Assembly (NCBI GenBank): GCA_964643045.1
Contig: CAZXSC010000002.1
Coordinates: 33,688-97,687 of the forward strand
Length of the DNA: 64,000 bases
Direction of reading: 5' to 3'
From: TMED23 sp964643045
Lineage (GTDB): Bacteria > Pseudomonadota > Alphaproteobacteria > Rhodospirillales > UBA2165
The stretch's first letter is position 1. The number at the start of each line of letters is the position of its first letter. A program made the position numbers and the translations under genes. The notes beneath the pieces are model-generated. The model saw only the letters and a program-made list of their open reading frames with translations, was not told where the DNA came from and ran no database searches. This document shows, piece after piece, positions 9,335 to 18,678 of the stretch.

Positions 9335-9460
9335 TAACAAACTCACCAAGATTTTAACCCTTTAAAGTAACGGCAATTCAGTTCCACGCATATCCAGCAA
9401 AAACAAAAATAACAACAAGCCCTGTAACTTAACAATAATATTTATTTAATTTTCTGGTAA

Positions 9461-9622
9461 TATAATACCAAAAGAAATTTTGCCCAAAAACAAGTTTACG
9501 GATGTCCTTCAATTCATAAAATATTCAAAACATTTTGGATCAATATTAATATTTTTGTCGCGTTAATAATTATTGCTGAGATTATTTTCGGAAATTGGCT
9601 GTTTGGGCCACAGTTTAATTTT
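9461..9622 (+). other. Open upstream extension of the SGNH hydrolase frame encoding a membrane anchor
   Basis: The hydrolase frame is open from just after the TAA at 9458-9460. It encodes a basic stretch, then a hydrophobic segment (about IFVALIIIAEIIF) and FGNWLFGPQFNF, the type of N-terminus often seen in membrane-anchored SGNH hydrolases. There is no ATG, GTG or TTG here in frame; an ATT at 9512 is possible. An ATG at 9502 lies in another frame and stops after five codons, so a one-base error or frameshift would also explain it. Confidence 0.5.
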
Positions 9623-10573
9623 TTGAATATCCCTCGCAATGTTAACTACCATTTTAAAGTAGATGATTTGTACAAAAACAATGACGTGCCGATTAATTAC
9701 ACACGCGACGAACTTGGTTTTCGAGGGAATTATGACAGCCTTTCAAAAATTGATATTGTGACAATTGGCGGGAGCACAACTAATCAACTTTACATCGATG
9801 ACTCTGAAACTTGGCAGAGTCATATAAAGAGAATTTTTGCTCAATCAGGAAAAATTATAACAATCATAAATGCTGGAGTTGAAGGGCAATCAACGCGGGG
9901 TCATATAGCAACTTTCGATCGATGGTTGACAAAAATTGATGACATGAAAGTCCGCTACATTTTAGCCTATGTGGGAATAAATGACATGCTGATTGAACAT
10001 GCTGAGCGCGGGGACTCTATGGAATCCGATGACCCATTGAGAAGAATACGCCATTTGATTATCAACAATAGTGCGGTTTATAATCTTTTTAGAACCATTC
10101 GTGGTTATTTTCGAGCTCATTCAGCAAAACTAATTCACCAAGTAAAGCGACCTAAATTCGAAAAATGGATAGAAATTCAACCGTTTAGTGAAAAAGTCAC
10201 CCCGCCTAAAAAATATGTTCAAAGATTGATAGCCTACAAGGCGCGGCTCAAACGACTGATAAACAAAATTGAAGAATTTGGTGCAATTCCCATTATTGTT
10301 ACTCAGCACGCTGGCAGTTACCGGGTTAAAAATAACGTGGTATATTTTCCAAAACATGCCCCTAAAGGCTTAGCACAGTGGAGTTATCCTATAGTACGCT
10401 CTTTCAATAATATGAGTATGAGGGTTTGCAAATCTATGAAAGCAATATGTCTAGATTTAGCCAAAAATCTTATTTTCCAAGAAGACGATTACTACGACTA
10501 CATTCATAACACCCCGAAGGGCACCCGTAAAATTGGACAATATCTGTATACCAGACTTGTACCTTTTTTTTAG
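9623..10573 (+). CDS. SGNH/GDSL-type hydrolase, probably membrane anchored
   Basis: SGNH-fold esterase or acetylhydrolase. Block I is TIGGSTTNQLYIDD with the nucleophile Ser in GGST, the oxyanion Gly is in INAGVEGQSTRGH, the Asn block is YVGINDMLIE, and the Asp/His dyad is likely in DDYYDYIHNTPKGTRKIG near the end. Such proteins often act on cell-surface sugars. TTG at 9623 is the first usual start codon, but the upstream frame appears to belong to the gene and adds a transmembrane anchor. No operon partner: about 290 bases of non-coding sequence before it and 244 after it show no other feature. Confidence 0.75.
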   Translation: MNIPRNVNYHFKVDDLYKNNDVPINYTRDELGFRGNYDSLSKIDIVTIGGSTTNQLYIDDSETWQSHIKRIFAQSGKIITIINAGVEGQSTRGHIATFDRWLTKIDDMKVRYILAYVGINDMLIEHAERGDSMESDDPLRRIRHLIINNSAVYNLFRTIRGYFRAHSAKLIHQVKRPKFEKWIEIQPFSEKVTPPKKYVQRLIAYKARLKRLINKIEEFGAIPIIVTQHAGSYRVKNNVVYFPKHAPKGLAQWSYPIVRSFNNMSMRVCKSMKAICLDLAKNLIFQEDDYYDYIHNTPKGTRKIGQYLYTRLVPFF

Positions 10574-10817
10574 CCTAGGGACATCGGCTGTTCAGCTAGA
10601 AAGGCCCAAAAGTACGGCCAATCGACGAAATGTTTCCGTTAAAGTCATGGTTTGCGGTATGGAGCATGTTTGATGTGCCTTGGCTGAAAAAATTAAGACG
10701 CCGGGGCAGCCTTCGAGCATAAATGGAAATCCTCTTCGTCCGTCATGGGTTCAGTGTTGCGTTTGATCCCCCAACCGCAATACCCTATATGTTAGATTAA
10801 TTCGAAAAGGAAAAAAA

Positions 10818-11825
10818 ATGGGTTCTGAATTAACATCCACCGAAGTCATTCTAATAGGCAAGGAGTGTGGTGCCGATCTAGTCGGAATTGCTGACGCATC
10901 TACTTTGAACCAATTTCCGCCGGACCCAAGATGGCCACAAACCCCTGAGCGTATGACACCAGACGCTAAAAGCGTGATCGTCTTAGCGCTTCGCGTCCCG
11001 GCCGCAACTTTTAGAACACGCGAGCCTGAGCCCTATCAGATGATGAATATGATGATTAACCGCCGGCTTGACAAAATTGCTCGGCGCGTCTCAGAGAAAC
11101 TCGAAAAACAAAACTATTTTGGACTTGTTATGAACAATAATTCAACTGATTGGGAATTAAAGTCCGGCACCTATGGCCATCTCAGTTTGCGTCACCTAGC
11201 AGTTGAAGCGGGGATGGGGACACTGGGACTGGGCGTCAATTTTATGTGCGTCGAATATGGCCCCAGGGTTAATTTAGCCGTGGTGGTTACCGACGCAGAA
11301 TTAGAACCCGGAAAACCAATGGCCGAGCAACTCTGTATCGGCGAGGGTTGCTCCCGTTGTCTCTATGCCTGTCCCACCGATGCCGTATTGCATTTTCACA
11401 TCGATAAACGTCAATGTTCGATCGAAGCGCAAACCACAGGTTTTTACGGAGCCGCAGATCTTTTTCATAAATTTGTCACGTCTAATGAAAAGACCCGAAA
11501 AAATATACTGAACTCAAAAGACCTACTGCATTACTGGCAAGGTCTGACACGGGTCTGGGGTTGCTTCGGCACCTGCCCACGTTGCACGGCAGTTTGCCCG
11601 GTCGGTACCGACTATCATGCGTTTCTAGCCGAGCCACAAAAGGCCATTCCCGAAACCACACCGGAGCGGATCGAGAAAGGCAATTCCTATAAGAAAGCCC
11701 GCAAACGTGGCAACGATATTCCCGGGTTGAACGACTGGAACGTTCGTTGGGTAGGTCCGGATGGATATACCGGTAAAGCCGCCAAGGTACAGCGGCAGAA
11801 ATTTAAAGCGAACAAGATGCAATGA
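10818..11825 (+). CDS. RdhA/QueG-like double [4Fe-4S] protein, first of a tandem pair
   Basis: A 335-residue protein related to the C-terminal part of reductive dehalogenase catalytic subunits and to epoxyqueuosine reductase. The segment LRHLAVEAGMGTLGLGVNF followed by EYGPRVNLAVVVTD is the typical corrinoid-fold region. Cys173, 178, 181 and 185 (CIGEGCSRCLYACP) and Cys249, 253, 256 and 260 (CFGTCPRCTAVCP) would bind two [4Fe-4S] clusters. There is no Tat signal and no membrane-anchor gene nearby, so it should be cytoplasmic. The ATG at 10818 follows AAAAGGAAAA. Its stop overlaps the start of the next paralogue (ATGA), so the two are translationally coupled. True QueG is unlikely because the QueG core motif differs; the substrate is unknown. 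Confidence 0.8.
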   Translation: MGSELTSTEVILIGKECGADLVGIADASTLNQFPPDPRWPQTPERMTPDAKSVIVLALRVPAATFRTREPEPYQMMNMMINRRLDKIARRVSEKLEKQNYFGLVMNNNSTDWELKSGTYGHLSLRHLAVEAGMGTLGLGVNFMCVEYGPRVNLAVVVTDAELEPGKPMAEQLCIGEGCSRCLYACPTDAVLHFHIDKRQCSIEAQTTGFYGAADLFHKFVTSNEKTRKNILNSKDLLHYWQGLTRVWGCFGTCPRCTAVCPVGTDYHAFLAEPQKAIPETTPERIEKGNSYKKARKRGNDIPGLNDWNVRWVGPDGYTGKAAKVQRQKFKANKMQ

Positions 11826-12817
11826 CCTCAGTTAACGCCCTCATCCCAACGACGCTCACCGCCGACACAGTCAAGGAAAAGGCCAGAGAGCTTGGTGCCG
11901 ATCTGGTTGGTATAGCCAACGGCGCATTGATGGATCAGAATCCACCCGATCCCGATAATCCCCGGACACCCTCCGACATCACCGTAATCGACGGTGCGCG
12001 TGTTATCGTACTAGCCAAGCGAATCAGCTTTGCCACGTCGCGTCTTCCTGACTGGAATGACCAACATAAATTTTATGGTGACGAGCTGCTAATTTCGGCG
12101 CTTGAAGAACTTGCCCTCGACCTGGTTTTTTGGATGGAAGATAATGGTGCTCCTGCATTGATGGTTCCTTATCACCACGTCGATCCCCTAAAATTTAAAA
12201 AGGGCAAAGATACCCAGGCAACTCATCCTCTTTCAGCGGAACATGCGGCTGTCGAAGCTGGCCTCGGGACGCTCGGCCTCAACCACCAGCTTATTACGCC
12301 AGAATTTGGACCGCGTGTCATTTTGGCCCTGGTGATGACGTCGGCCAATATAGATCCAGATACAAAAATGAATACAGCTTTGTGCCTTGGTCCCGAATGC
12401 GGAAGATGCCTCTCTGCATGCCCTGCTGACGCTGTCTTGCATTGGGATAGAGACTGGGCAGCGTGCGACAAATATCGCTCTCCTTTCGGCTTTGAATTTT
12501 TGTCGAACTATCTCACCGATGTCCTAAATGAAACAGATCAAGACAAAAAAATTGCTATGTTGCGTGGCATGGAATCGTCCGAACTCTTTCAAGCAATGCT
12601 TCGCGGTAGCGGGATTATTACCGGGTGTCGCCGCTGCGCCGATGTCTGTCCCATCGGCGAAGATTACGAAAATCTATTAAAAAAGTGGGTTGATGAAATT
12701 CCAGAAAATACAGCGGAGAAGCAAAAGCGTCTCGACACGATGAAAAAGGAAATAGCATTACCCAAGGCCTTTGAACGCCAAGCGCGCTGGATCGGTGATT
12801 TTAAACTTAACGGCTAA
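11822..12817 (+). CDS. RdhA/QueG-like double [4Fe-4S] protein, second of a tandem pair
   Basis: A 331-residue paralogue of the preceding gene (shared GADLVGIA near the N-terminus, AAVEAGLGTLGLNHQLI, EFGPRVILALVMT). Cluster ligands are Cys188, 193, 196 and 200 (CLGPECGRCLSACP) and Cys269, 272 and 276 (CRRCADVCPIG); the extra Cys at the front of the second group in the first protein is absent, and Cys215 may substitute. The start overlaps the previous stop by four bases, and the acyl-CoA synthetase follows after 12 bases, so one operon is certain in layout. The two proteins differ enough in the middle region to suggest a heteromer or two successive steps rather than a recent duplication (inference). 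Confidence 0.8.
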   Translation: MTSVNALIPTTLTADTVKEKARELGADLVGIANGALMDQNPPDPDNPRTPSDITVIDGARVIVLAKRISFATSRLPDWNDQHKFYGDELLISALEELALDLVFWMEDNGAPALMVPYHHVDPLKFKKGKDTQATHPLSAEHAAVEAGLGTLGLNHQLITPEFGPRVILALVMTSANIDPDTKMNTALCLGPECGRCLSACPADAVLHWDRDWAACDKYRSPFGFEFLSNYLTDVLNETDQDKKIAMLRGMESSELFQAMLRGSGIITGCRRCADVCPIGEDYENLLKKWVDEIPENTAEKQKRLDTMKKEIALPKAFERQARWIGDFKLNG

Positions 12818-12829
12818 AGGAGGGATACA

Positions 12830-14389
12830 ATGGTAAATTCTATTTCGGAACGGACAACTGTACCGAAACGCCCTGAGTTCGAATCCATGGTTCACATTCT
12901 TGCCCATGTGGCTAAAGAACACCCGGGTCATACAGCTATAATAAGCGGCCAAAATGAAATCAACTTTGCCGATTATTATAGCTGCGTGGCAGGGCTAGCT
13001 CATAACTTAATCGAAATGGGTGCCAAGGATGAACGGGTAATAGTCCTAAGGCCCAATTCAATTGAGACCGCCGTTGCTGTAAATGCCGTCTGGGCTGCCG
13101 GAGCCCAAGCCATTATGTTCAACCCACTTTACACAGAGAACGAACTACGACCTTTGGTCGAAGATGCTTCCCCTGCCATTATTGTATGCGACACCAAACA
13201 TGCCGAAATACTAGAGCCCCTGGCAGAGACTAACGGTGTAGAACATTTCTATACGTTCGACGATCCACAAATTATGATTGACCAATGGCGTGGCAGAAAA
13301 GACTTGAGACTGCCAGAACCAATGCCAAAATCTTCCGATTTTGCCTTATTAGCTTATACTGGTGGCACAACGGGGTTACCCAAAGGAGCTATTCATAGCC
13401 ATGCCATGATGCTGGCCATGGCAAAGTCGATGGATGGATTGTACCGCACGTCAATTGCCAGTGATATTTGGTTTAATGTCGCACCGTTATCGCATATTTG
13501 GGGATGGTGCGTTTCTTTGGTCGCACCGATCTTCTGCTACAACACCGTTGTAATTGTGCCAAAATTCATACCGGATGTAGTGGTCACCGAGTTGGAAAGG
13601 ACAAAAGCGACCATTTTTGCCGGCGGGCCTTCGGTTATCTACAACGCCCTATTAGCTGCGCCAACACTTAAGGAAGCGAACCTTAGTCATTTACGCCTTT
13701 GTCTTGGAGGAGGGTCACCCTTTGCCGATGCAACGATCGCTGCGTGGAAGGACATCACCGGAAATACGGTTCATGAATTGTGGGGCATGTCAGAAGCGGC
13801 ACCCCTGAGTGGCAATCCAGATGACCGTCCAAACAAAGTTGGAACAGTTGGCCTGCCCTGCCAAATGACCGAAATCGAATCCGTTGATACCAAAAATGGG
13901 TATGAGATCATGCCCATCGGCGAAGCAGGAGAGCTTCGAATTCGCGGGCCACAGATGATTTCCTCTTATTGGAACCGACCCGATGAAACAGCTCATGCTA
14001 TCCGCGATGGATGGCTCTATACCGGTGATATTGGATTTATCGATGCGACGGGCCGGATAACCATTGTCGACCGTAAAAAAGACATGGCAATCGTCGGTGG
14101 CTATAATGTATTTCCACGTGAAATTGATGAAGTTCTTTTTACCCATCCAAAAATTCAGGAAGCCGCTGCTATTGGTGTGCCAGATTCTCACCGCGGTGAA
14201 GCCATCCAGGCTTTCGTTGTGACAACCGAAGGAGCAACAATCACACCGGAGGAGATCATCGATTATTGTAAGGAAAGGCTTGCCAAATTCAAGGTCCCGT
14301 CAAAGATATATATCGTCGAATCACTTCCCAAAACACCCGCGGCGAAAATAGACAAAAAGGCACTGCAAGAATCTCTCGAGGAAAGTTAA
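12830..14389 (+). CDS. AMP-dependent acyl-CoA synthetase/ligase
   Basis: ANL-superfamily enzyme of 519 residues that activates a carboxylic acid as acyl-AMP and then acyl-CoA. Visible are the P-loop-like A3 motif YTGGTTGLPKGAIHSH, the A5 region ELWGMSEAAPLSG, the A7/A8 motifs DGWLYTGDIGFID and VDRKKDMAIVGGYNVFPRE, and the C-terminal catalytic Lys in KTPAAKIDKKAL. AAAGGAGG sits before the ATG. The closest general types are medium-chain or aryl-CoA ligases, and the substrate is unknown. Its place directly after two RdhA-like proteins suggests the acid it activates is the substrate or product of those reductases (inference). Confidence 0.93.
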   Translation: MVNSISERTTVPKRPEFESMVHILAHVAKEHPGHTAIISGQNEINFADYYSCVAGLAHNLIEMGAKDERVIVLRPNSIETAVAVNAVWAAGAQAIMFNPLYTENELRPLVEDASPAIIVCDTKHAEILEPLAETNGVEHFYTFDDPQIMIDQWRGRKDLRLPEPMPKSSDFALLAYTGGTTGLPKGAIHSHAMMLAMAKSMDGLYRTSIASDIWFNVAPLSHIWGWCVSLVAPIFCYNTVVIVPKFIPDVVVTELERTKATIFAGGPSVIYNALLAAPTLKEANLSHLRLCLGGGSPFADATIAAWKDITGNTVHELWGMSEAAPLSGNPDDRPNKVGTVGLPCQMTEIESVDTKNGYEIMPIGEAGELRIRGPQMISSYWNRPDETAHAIRDGWLYTGDIGFIDATGRITIVDRKKDMAIVGGYNVFPREIDEVLFTHPKIQEAAAIGVPDSHRGEAIQAFVVTTEGATITPEEIIDYCKERLAKFKVPSKIYIVESLPKTPAAKIDKKALQESLEES

Positions 14390-14512
14390 GTAGTTGAGAC
14401 CTTCTAATGTCTCCTCTTGAATATTAGCAATATCAAGTGGAGCTAAATTGGCCTCTGCAGTACTCGAAAAGACAGACACTCAGATCAACTTTGATAGTAT
14501 CGTTAGTAATTT

Positions 14513-15058
14513 TTATTTCCGTCCAATCATACGATTGAGGGTATCGTCCTTATCCCAAAAATGATGCTTAAGCGCTGCCAAAACATGAATGCCAACCAAA
14601 GGTATAATTAGGTTTGCCAAAAACTCATGTATACCCTCAAATTGTTCGTGGAGTGTATAGTCAAATCCCAATAAATCCGGGAATGTAATTAGGCCAAAGA
14701 AAGAAATATCGCGAAATCCGGTATCTGAAGCAATGAAGCCTGAAACCGGAATGGCAATAATGATTAAAAGCAATGACCAATGCCAAACCCGCGAAATTAT
14801 ATTTAAAAACGAAGCGCCTGGATCTACCGGTTGCGGAAAACCTTGCCTGATGCGCCAGATAAGTCGCACCAAAACGACCAACAAAAACACCATACCAAGC
14901 GATTGATGTAGCTCCTTTAATTCAGCTTTCTCGATTCCGCGCGGCAACTCTATCATCACTTTACCCATAAAAAACAAAGTGCCAACCAACAAAGCACTAA
15001 GCCAATGAAAGATAATCGAGAAAATACCAAATCGGTCTGCAGTGTCATGTAATTGCAT
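14513..15058 (-). CDS. Cytochrome b561 family protein
   Basis: Four-helix b-type cytochrome of 181 residues in the inner membrane. Candidate haem ligands are His in FSIIFHWLSALL (helix 1), LHQSLGMVFLL (helix 2), RVWHWSLLLI (helix 3) and GIHVLAALKHHFWDKDDTL (helix 4), the usual di-haem arrangement. The family moves electrons from the quinone pool to small acceptors, for example as a superoxide:ubiquinone oxidoreductase, but the partner is not evident here. It is a single-gene unit between the acyl-CoA synthetase (convergent) and tRNA-Lys. Confidence 0.92.
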   Translation of the reverse strand: MQLHDTADRFGIFSIIFHWLSALLVGTLFFMGKVMIELPRGIEKAELKELHQSLGMVFLLVVLVRLIWRIRQGFPQPVDPGASFLNIISRVWHWSLLLIIIAIPVSGFIASDTGFRDISFFGLITFPDLLGFDYTLHEQFEGIHEFLANLIIPLVGIHVLAALKHHFWDKDDTLNRMIGRK

Positions 15059-15181
15059 TTAAGAAATCATCCTCTAGATCCATTAAATGGTCATGGAATT
15101 AGGCCAAAAAAGAACAAAAAGTGCCTAGCTCTTTTTTTAACCATTTTCAGCCCTCTTAAAACCTCAGAATTCTGGGGAAAA

Positions 15182-15257
15182 TGGTAGGCACGACAGGATT
15201 CGAACCTGTGACCGTCCGCTTAAAAGGCGGATGCTCTACCTACTGAGCTACGTGCCC
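15182..15257 (-). tRNA. tRNA-Lys (anticodon UUU)
   Basis: Read on the minus strand, a complete 76-base cloverleaf including an encoded CCA: acceptor GGGCACG pairs with CGTGCCT (terminal G-U), the D-loop has AGCTCAGTAGGTAGAGC, the anticodon stem TCCGC/GCGGA encloses CTTTTAA giving anticodon UUU, and the T-arm has CAGGTTCGAATCCTG. All expected conserved bases are present, with discriminator A. Confidence 0.98.
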
Positions 15258-15378
15258 TTAAAAGATCTTTGTCAAACAACTAGATCAACAAATACAAACA
15301 ATTTGCAAGTCGGCGCAACATAAGCACGCCTCTGCATTTGGTCAACACTAGATTGCTGTTATATTTAATTAGCATCAC

Positions 15379-15876
15379 CTATTCTTCAGAAAACTTTCCA
15401 AGCAGTTTTTTGCGAACGTTAGGGGCAACAAAATGTGTCACATCTCCCCCCATACTAACAATCTCTTTGACCAAACGCGACGAAATGAATTGATGTTTCT
15501 CAGAAGCTGTTAAGAAAACTGTTTCAATTTCTGAATTCAGTTTTCGATTCATTCCTGTCATTTGGAATTCGTATTCGAAATCAGAGACTGCTCTCAACCC
15601 GCGAACAATTAGCGATGCATTACACGATACTGCCAAGTCAGTTAACAAACCTTCAAATGGTTGAACGTGAATGTGATCAGAAGCCCCATGCAACAATGAA
15701 ATTTCATGATTTACCATTTCGACTCTTTCTTCCAGAGTAAATAGAGGTCCTTTCCCAGCATTGATTGCCACGCCAATAATCAATTGATCAACAACCCGGG
15801 TAGCGCGTGATATAATATCGATATGACCATTAGTAACAGGGTCAAAAGTCCCAGGATAAATACCTATACGTGCCAT
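15379..15876 (-). CDS. coaD: Phosphopantetheine adenylyltransferase
   Basis: Catalyses the fourth step of coenzyme A synthesis: ATP plus 4'-phosphopantetheine gives dephospho-CoA. The nucleotidyltransferase motifs IGIYPGTFDPVTNGHIDII (with the TxGH signature), VRGLRAVSDFEYEFQM and SSRLVKEIVSMGGDV are all intact. The frame begins at 15909, but the ATG at 15876 has GAGGAAGG upstream and matches the family N-terminus (165 residues). It lies downstream of gyrA on the same strand, as is common in Alphaproteobacteria. Confidence 0.97.
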   Translation of the reverse strand: MARIGIYPGTFDPVTNGHIDIISRATRVVDQLIIGVAINAGKGPLFTLEERVEMVNHEISLLHGASDHIHVQPFEGLLTDLAVSCNASLIVRGLRAVSDFEYEFQMTGMNRKLNSEIETVFLTASEKHQFISSRLVKEIVSMGGDVTHFVAPNVRKKLLGKFSEE

Positions 15877-15954
15877 TTTATACCTTCCTCGTTTATTACC
15901 TTTCTTCAATCTCCAACGACCTCAGGCAAACCAATTACTGACTAGCATTGTCAG

Positions 15955-18678
15955 CTAAGGCGCCGTTTCCTGCCCCGTTTCCTGCTCCAAGTTCTCATCC
16001 ACATCCCTAAAGCGGGTGACCGAAACGACTCGCTCTTTTTCAGCTACCTTAAATAAAGTAACCCCTCGTGATGAACGACCGGTAAAGCTAATCCCATCAA
16101 CAGGCATGCGAATAAGTTGTCCCCCATCTGAAACCATAACTAATTGATCTGTATCTACTACCGGAATTGTTGAAATAACCTCTGTAAGTTTCTTACCTCT
16201 CTTGATATCCATACTATCAATGCCCTTTCCACCACGCTTAGATATTCGATAGCCATAAGCAGAAGACCGCTTGCCGAAACCATCAATCGTAACTGTAAGA
16301 ATAAACTCTTCTTCTTTCCGCATTTCCTGAAATAAGGGCTCTTCAAGTCGAGCGGCGGTGGCCTTATCACGCGCTTTATCCTCGTCGCGATCAGTATAGT
16401 CACCACCAACTAATCTTCGAGCGGCATTAATTGAGCGAAGATAATCATCGCGCGCAGCAACCTCGACTTTAATATGATTAAGACCAGACATAGCTATTAC
16501 TTCGTCACCAGAAACCAAGCGAATCCCCCGAACCCCAGTGGAATTTCGGCTTGAAAAAACACGTACATCGGTAACCGGAAAACGAATACATTTGCCCTTT
16601 CTAGTTGCTAGGAAAACATTGTGGGTTTCCTCAAACACTCGCACCCGAACAAGATGATCCCCTTCTCCTAATTTCATTGCGATCTTTCCATTAGCGTTCA
16701 CTTTTGTGAAATCAGATAGTTTATTCCTTCTAACGCTACCGGAAGCTGTTGCAAAAATAACAAATAGGTCATCCCAAGTCTCCTCGTCTTCAGGAAGTGG
16801 CATTACTGTCGTAATTGTCTCACCCTCATCAAGCGGCAAAACATTTATAAGCGCCTTGCCACGTGCCTGCGGAGTGCCTTGGGGGAGTTTATAAACCTTC
16901 AATTTATAAACTATGCCGGTTGATGAGAAAAAAAGCATAGGTTGGTGGGTACTAGCAACAAATACTTGGGAAACAAAATCCTCATCCTTCGTACTCATGC
17001 CAGAACGGCCTTTACCGCCGCGGTTTTGAGCCCTATAGGTTGATAGTGGCACACGCTTAATATAGCCGCTGTCACTAACCGTGACGACCATGTCTTCTCT
17101 TTGAATTAAATCTTCAATATCACCTTCAAATTCTGTGTCTTCAATACTGGAACGTCGCTCACTTCCAAATAACTCTTTCATTTTTAACAATTCTTCGACC
17201 AAGATTTTGAACAAAAGCTCTTTCGAACCGAGTATTTTGAGAAATTCTTCAATCTTTGAGCAAAGTTCTTTCAAGTCGCTAGCAATTTTGTCACGCTCCA
17301 ACCCTGTCAAGCGCTGAAGGCGCATTTCAAGGATTGCCTTGGCTTGTTCTTCTGAAAATTTGTACTTACCCTTAATAACCGGGTATTCAATATCATCTAT
17401 GAGTGTAATCAATGGTTCAACATCTCCAGCCGCCCACGCCTTTGCCATCAGCTTATTTTTTGCCTCCGCGGCGTCTTTAGCCGCACGAATCAATTTAATT
17501 ACTGGGTCAAGATTCTCAACAGCAACGGCCAAACCAGCCATTATATGGGCCCGATCACGAGCTTTGTTAAGTTCAAATGTGGTACGGCGGGTGATTACTT
17601 CTTCTCGAAAATCTATAAATGCTGACAAAATCTGTTTTAGATTCATTTGTTCTGGCTTGCCCGCATTTAATGCGAGCATGTTTGCACCAAAACTCGTTTG
17701 CAAGGGAGTAAACTTAAATAACTGATTTAGCACCACCTCGGCCATCGCATCACGCTTAATTTCAATAACCACACGGACGCCATGGCGATCAGATTCGTCT
17801 CTGAGATCGGAAATTCCTTCAATCTTTTTTTCCCGTACACATTCAGCCATGATTTCAATCATGCGAGATTTATTTACCTGATAGGGTATTTCAGTAACAA
17901 TAATGGCTTCTCTATCTTTTCCAAAGGGCTCAATATGCGTTCGCCCGCGAATCCGAATGGAACCACGTCCTTTGTGAAACGCCTGAGTTGAACCCATCCG
18001 ACCTAGAATAATTCCGCCCGTCGGGAAATCAGGTGCTGGAATATAATCTTCAATTAATTCACTAATATCGATGTCAGGGTTTTTGATTATAGCACAGCAT
18101 GCATCGATTACTTCATTTAGATTATGGGGAGGAATATTAGTTGCCATACCAACGGCAATTCCTCCAGCGCCATTAACCAACAAGTTTGGAAATTCAGCTG
18201 GCAGCACGTTTGGCTCCCGGACGCTATCATCATAATTTGGTTGAAAATCAACTGTGTCTTTATCAATATCCTCAACTAATGAGTGAGCCGACCGTGCCAA
18301 ACGAGCTTCAGTATACCGCATCGCCGCAGCTCTGTCCCCATCCATTGAGCCAAAATTACCTTGACCTTGGATGAGCGGAAGGCGAAGCGAAAAATCCTGA
18401 GCCATGCGTACTAGTGAATCATAAATTGCCGTGTCACCATGTGGGTGATATTTACCCATAACATCACCAACGATACGCGCTGATTTACGAAAAGGCCGAT
18501 TATAATCATATCCCCCCTCTTTCATCGCATAAATAATTCGCCGATGCACTGGCTTAAGCCCATCTCGAACGTCAGGTAGAGCCCGGCTTACGATCACGCT
18601 CATCGCATAATCAAGATAAGAAGACCTCATCTCATCTTCAATACTTACCGGAATTATATCAAAATCCGAAGGTCTCAT
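15955..18678 (-). CDS. gyrA: DNA gyrase subunit A
   Basis: Breakage-reunion subunit of DNA gyrase. Recognised by SYLDYAMSVIVSRALPDVRD near the N-terminus, the quinolone-resistance region KYHPHGDTAIYD (Thr and Asp at the positions of E. coli Ser83 and Asp87, usually read as wild type in this class), the active-site Tyr in AAMRYTEARLA, and the C-terminal beta-pinwheel. The GyrA box reads QNRGGKG rather than the E. coli QRRGGKG. The frame extends to 18822, but the ATG at 18678 has GGAGG seven bases upstream and gives 907 residues; the longer start would lie ahead of a good promoter at 18813-18841. Confidence 0.96.
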   Translation of the reverse strand: MRPSDFDIIPVSIEDEMRSSYLDYAMSVIVSRALPDVRDGLKPVHRRIIYAMKEGGYDYNRPFRKSARIVGDVMGKYHPHGDTAIYDSLVRMAQDFSLRLPLIQGQGNFGSMDGDRAAAMRYTEARLARSAHSLVEDIDKDTVDFQPNYDDSVREPNVLPAEFPNLLVNGAGGIAVGMATNIPPHNLNEVIDACCAIIKNPDIDISELIEDYIPAPDFPTGGIILGRMGSTQAFHKGRGSIRIRGRTHIEPFGKDREAIIVTEIPYQVNKSRMIEIMAECVREKKIEGISDLRDESDRHGVRVVIEIKRDAMAEVVLNQLFKFTPLQTSFGANMLALNAGKPEQMNLKQILSAFIDFREEVITRRTTFELNKARDRAHIMAGLAVAVENLDPVIKLIRAAKDAAEAKNKLMAKAWAAGDVEPLITLIDDIEYPVIKGKYKFSEEQAKAILEMRLQRLTGLERDKIASDLKELCSKIEEFLKILGSKELLFKILVEELLKMKELFGSERRSSIEDTEFEGDIEDLIQREDMVVTVSDSGYIKRVPLSTYRAQNRGGKGRSGMSTKDEDFVSQVFVASTHQPMLFFSSTGIVYKLKVYKLPQGTPQARGKALINVLPLDEGETITTVMPLPEDEETWDDLFVIFATASGSVRRNKLSDFTKVNANGKIAMKLGEGDHLVRVRVFEETHNVFLATRKGKCIRFPVTDVRVFSSRNSTGVRGIRLVSGDEVIAMSGLNHIKVEVAARDDYLRSINAARRLVGGDYTDRDEDKARDKATAARLEEPLFQEMRKEEEFILTVTIDGFGKRSSAYGYRISKRGGKGIDSMDIKRGKKLTEVISTIPVVDTDQLVMVSDGGQLIRMPVDGISFTGRSSRGVTLFKVAEKERVVSVTRFRDVDENLEQETGQETAP

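Noticed and set aside
10818..12817. Organohalide-respiring reductive dehalogenase
   Set aside because: No Tat signal, no RdhB-type anchor gene and only about 330 residues; the proteins are relatives, not respiratory dehalogenases, so dehalogenation is not claimed.
15938..15954. CTGAC/GTCAG hairpin directly after the gyrA stop
   Set aside because: Only five base pairs and no U-run; too weak to call a terminator, and coaD follows closely.
17339..17725. 128-codon plus-strand frame within gyrA
   Set aside because: Antisense to conserved gyrase sequence and Ala/Ser/Ile-rich, as typical of shadow frames.
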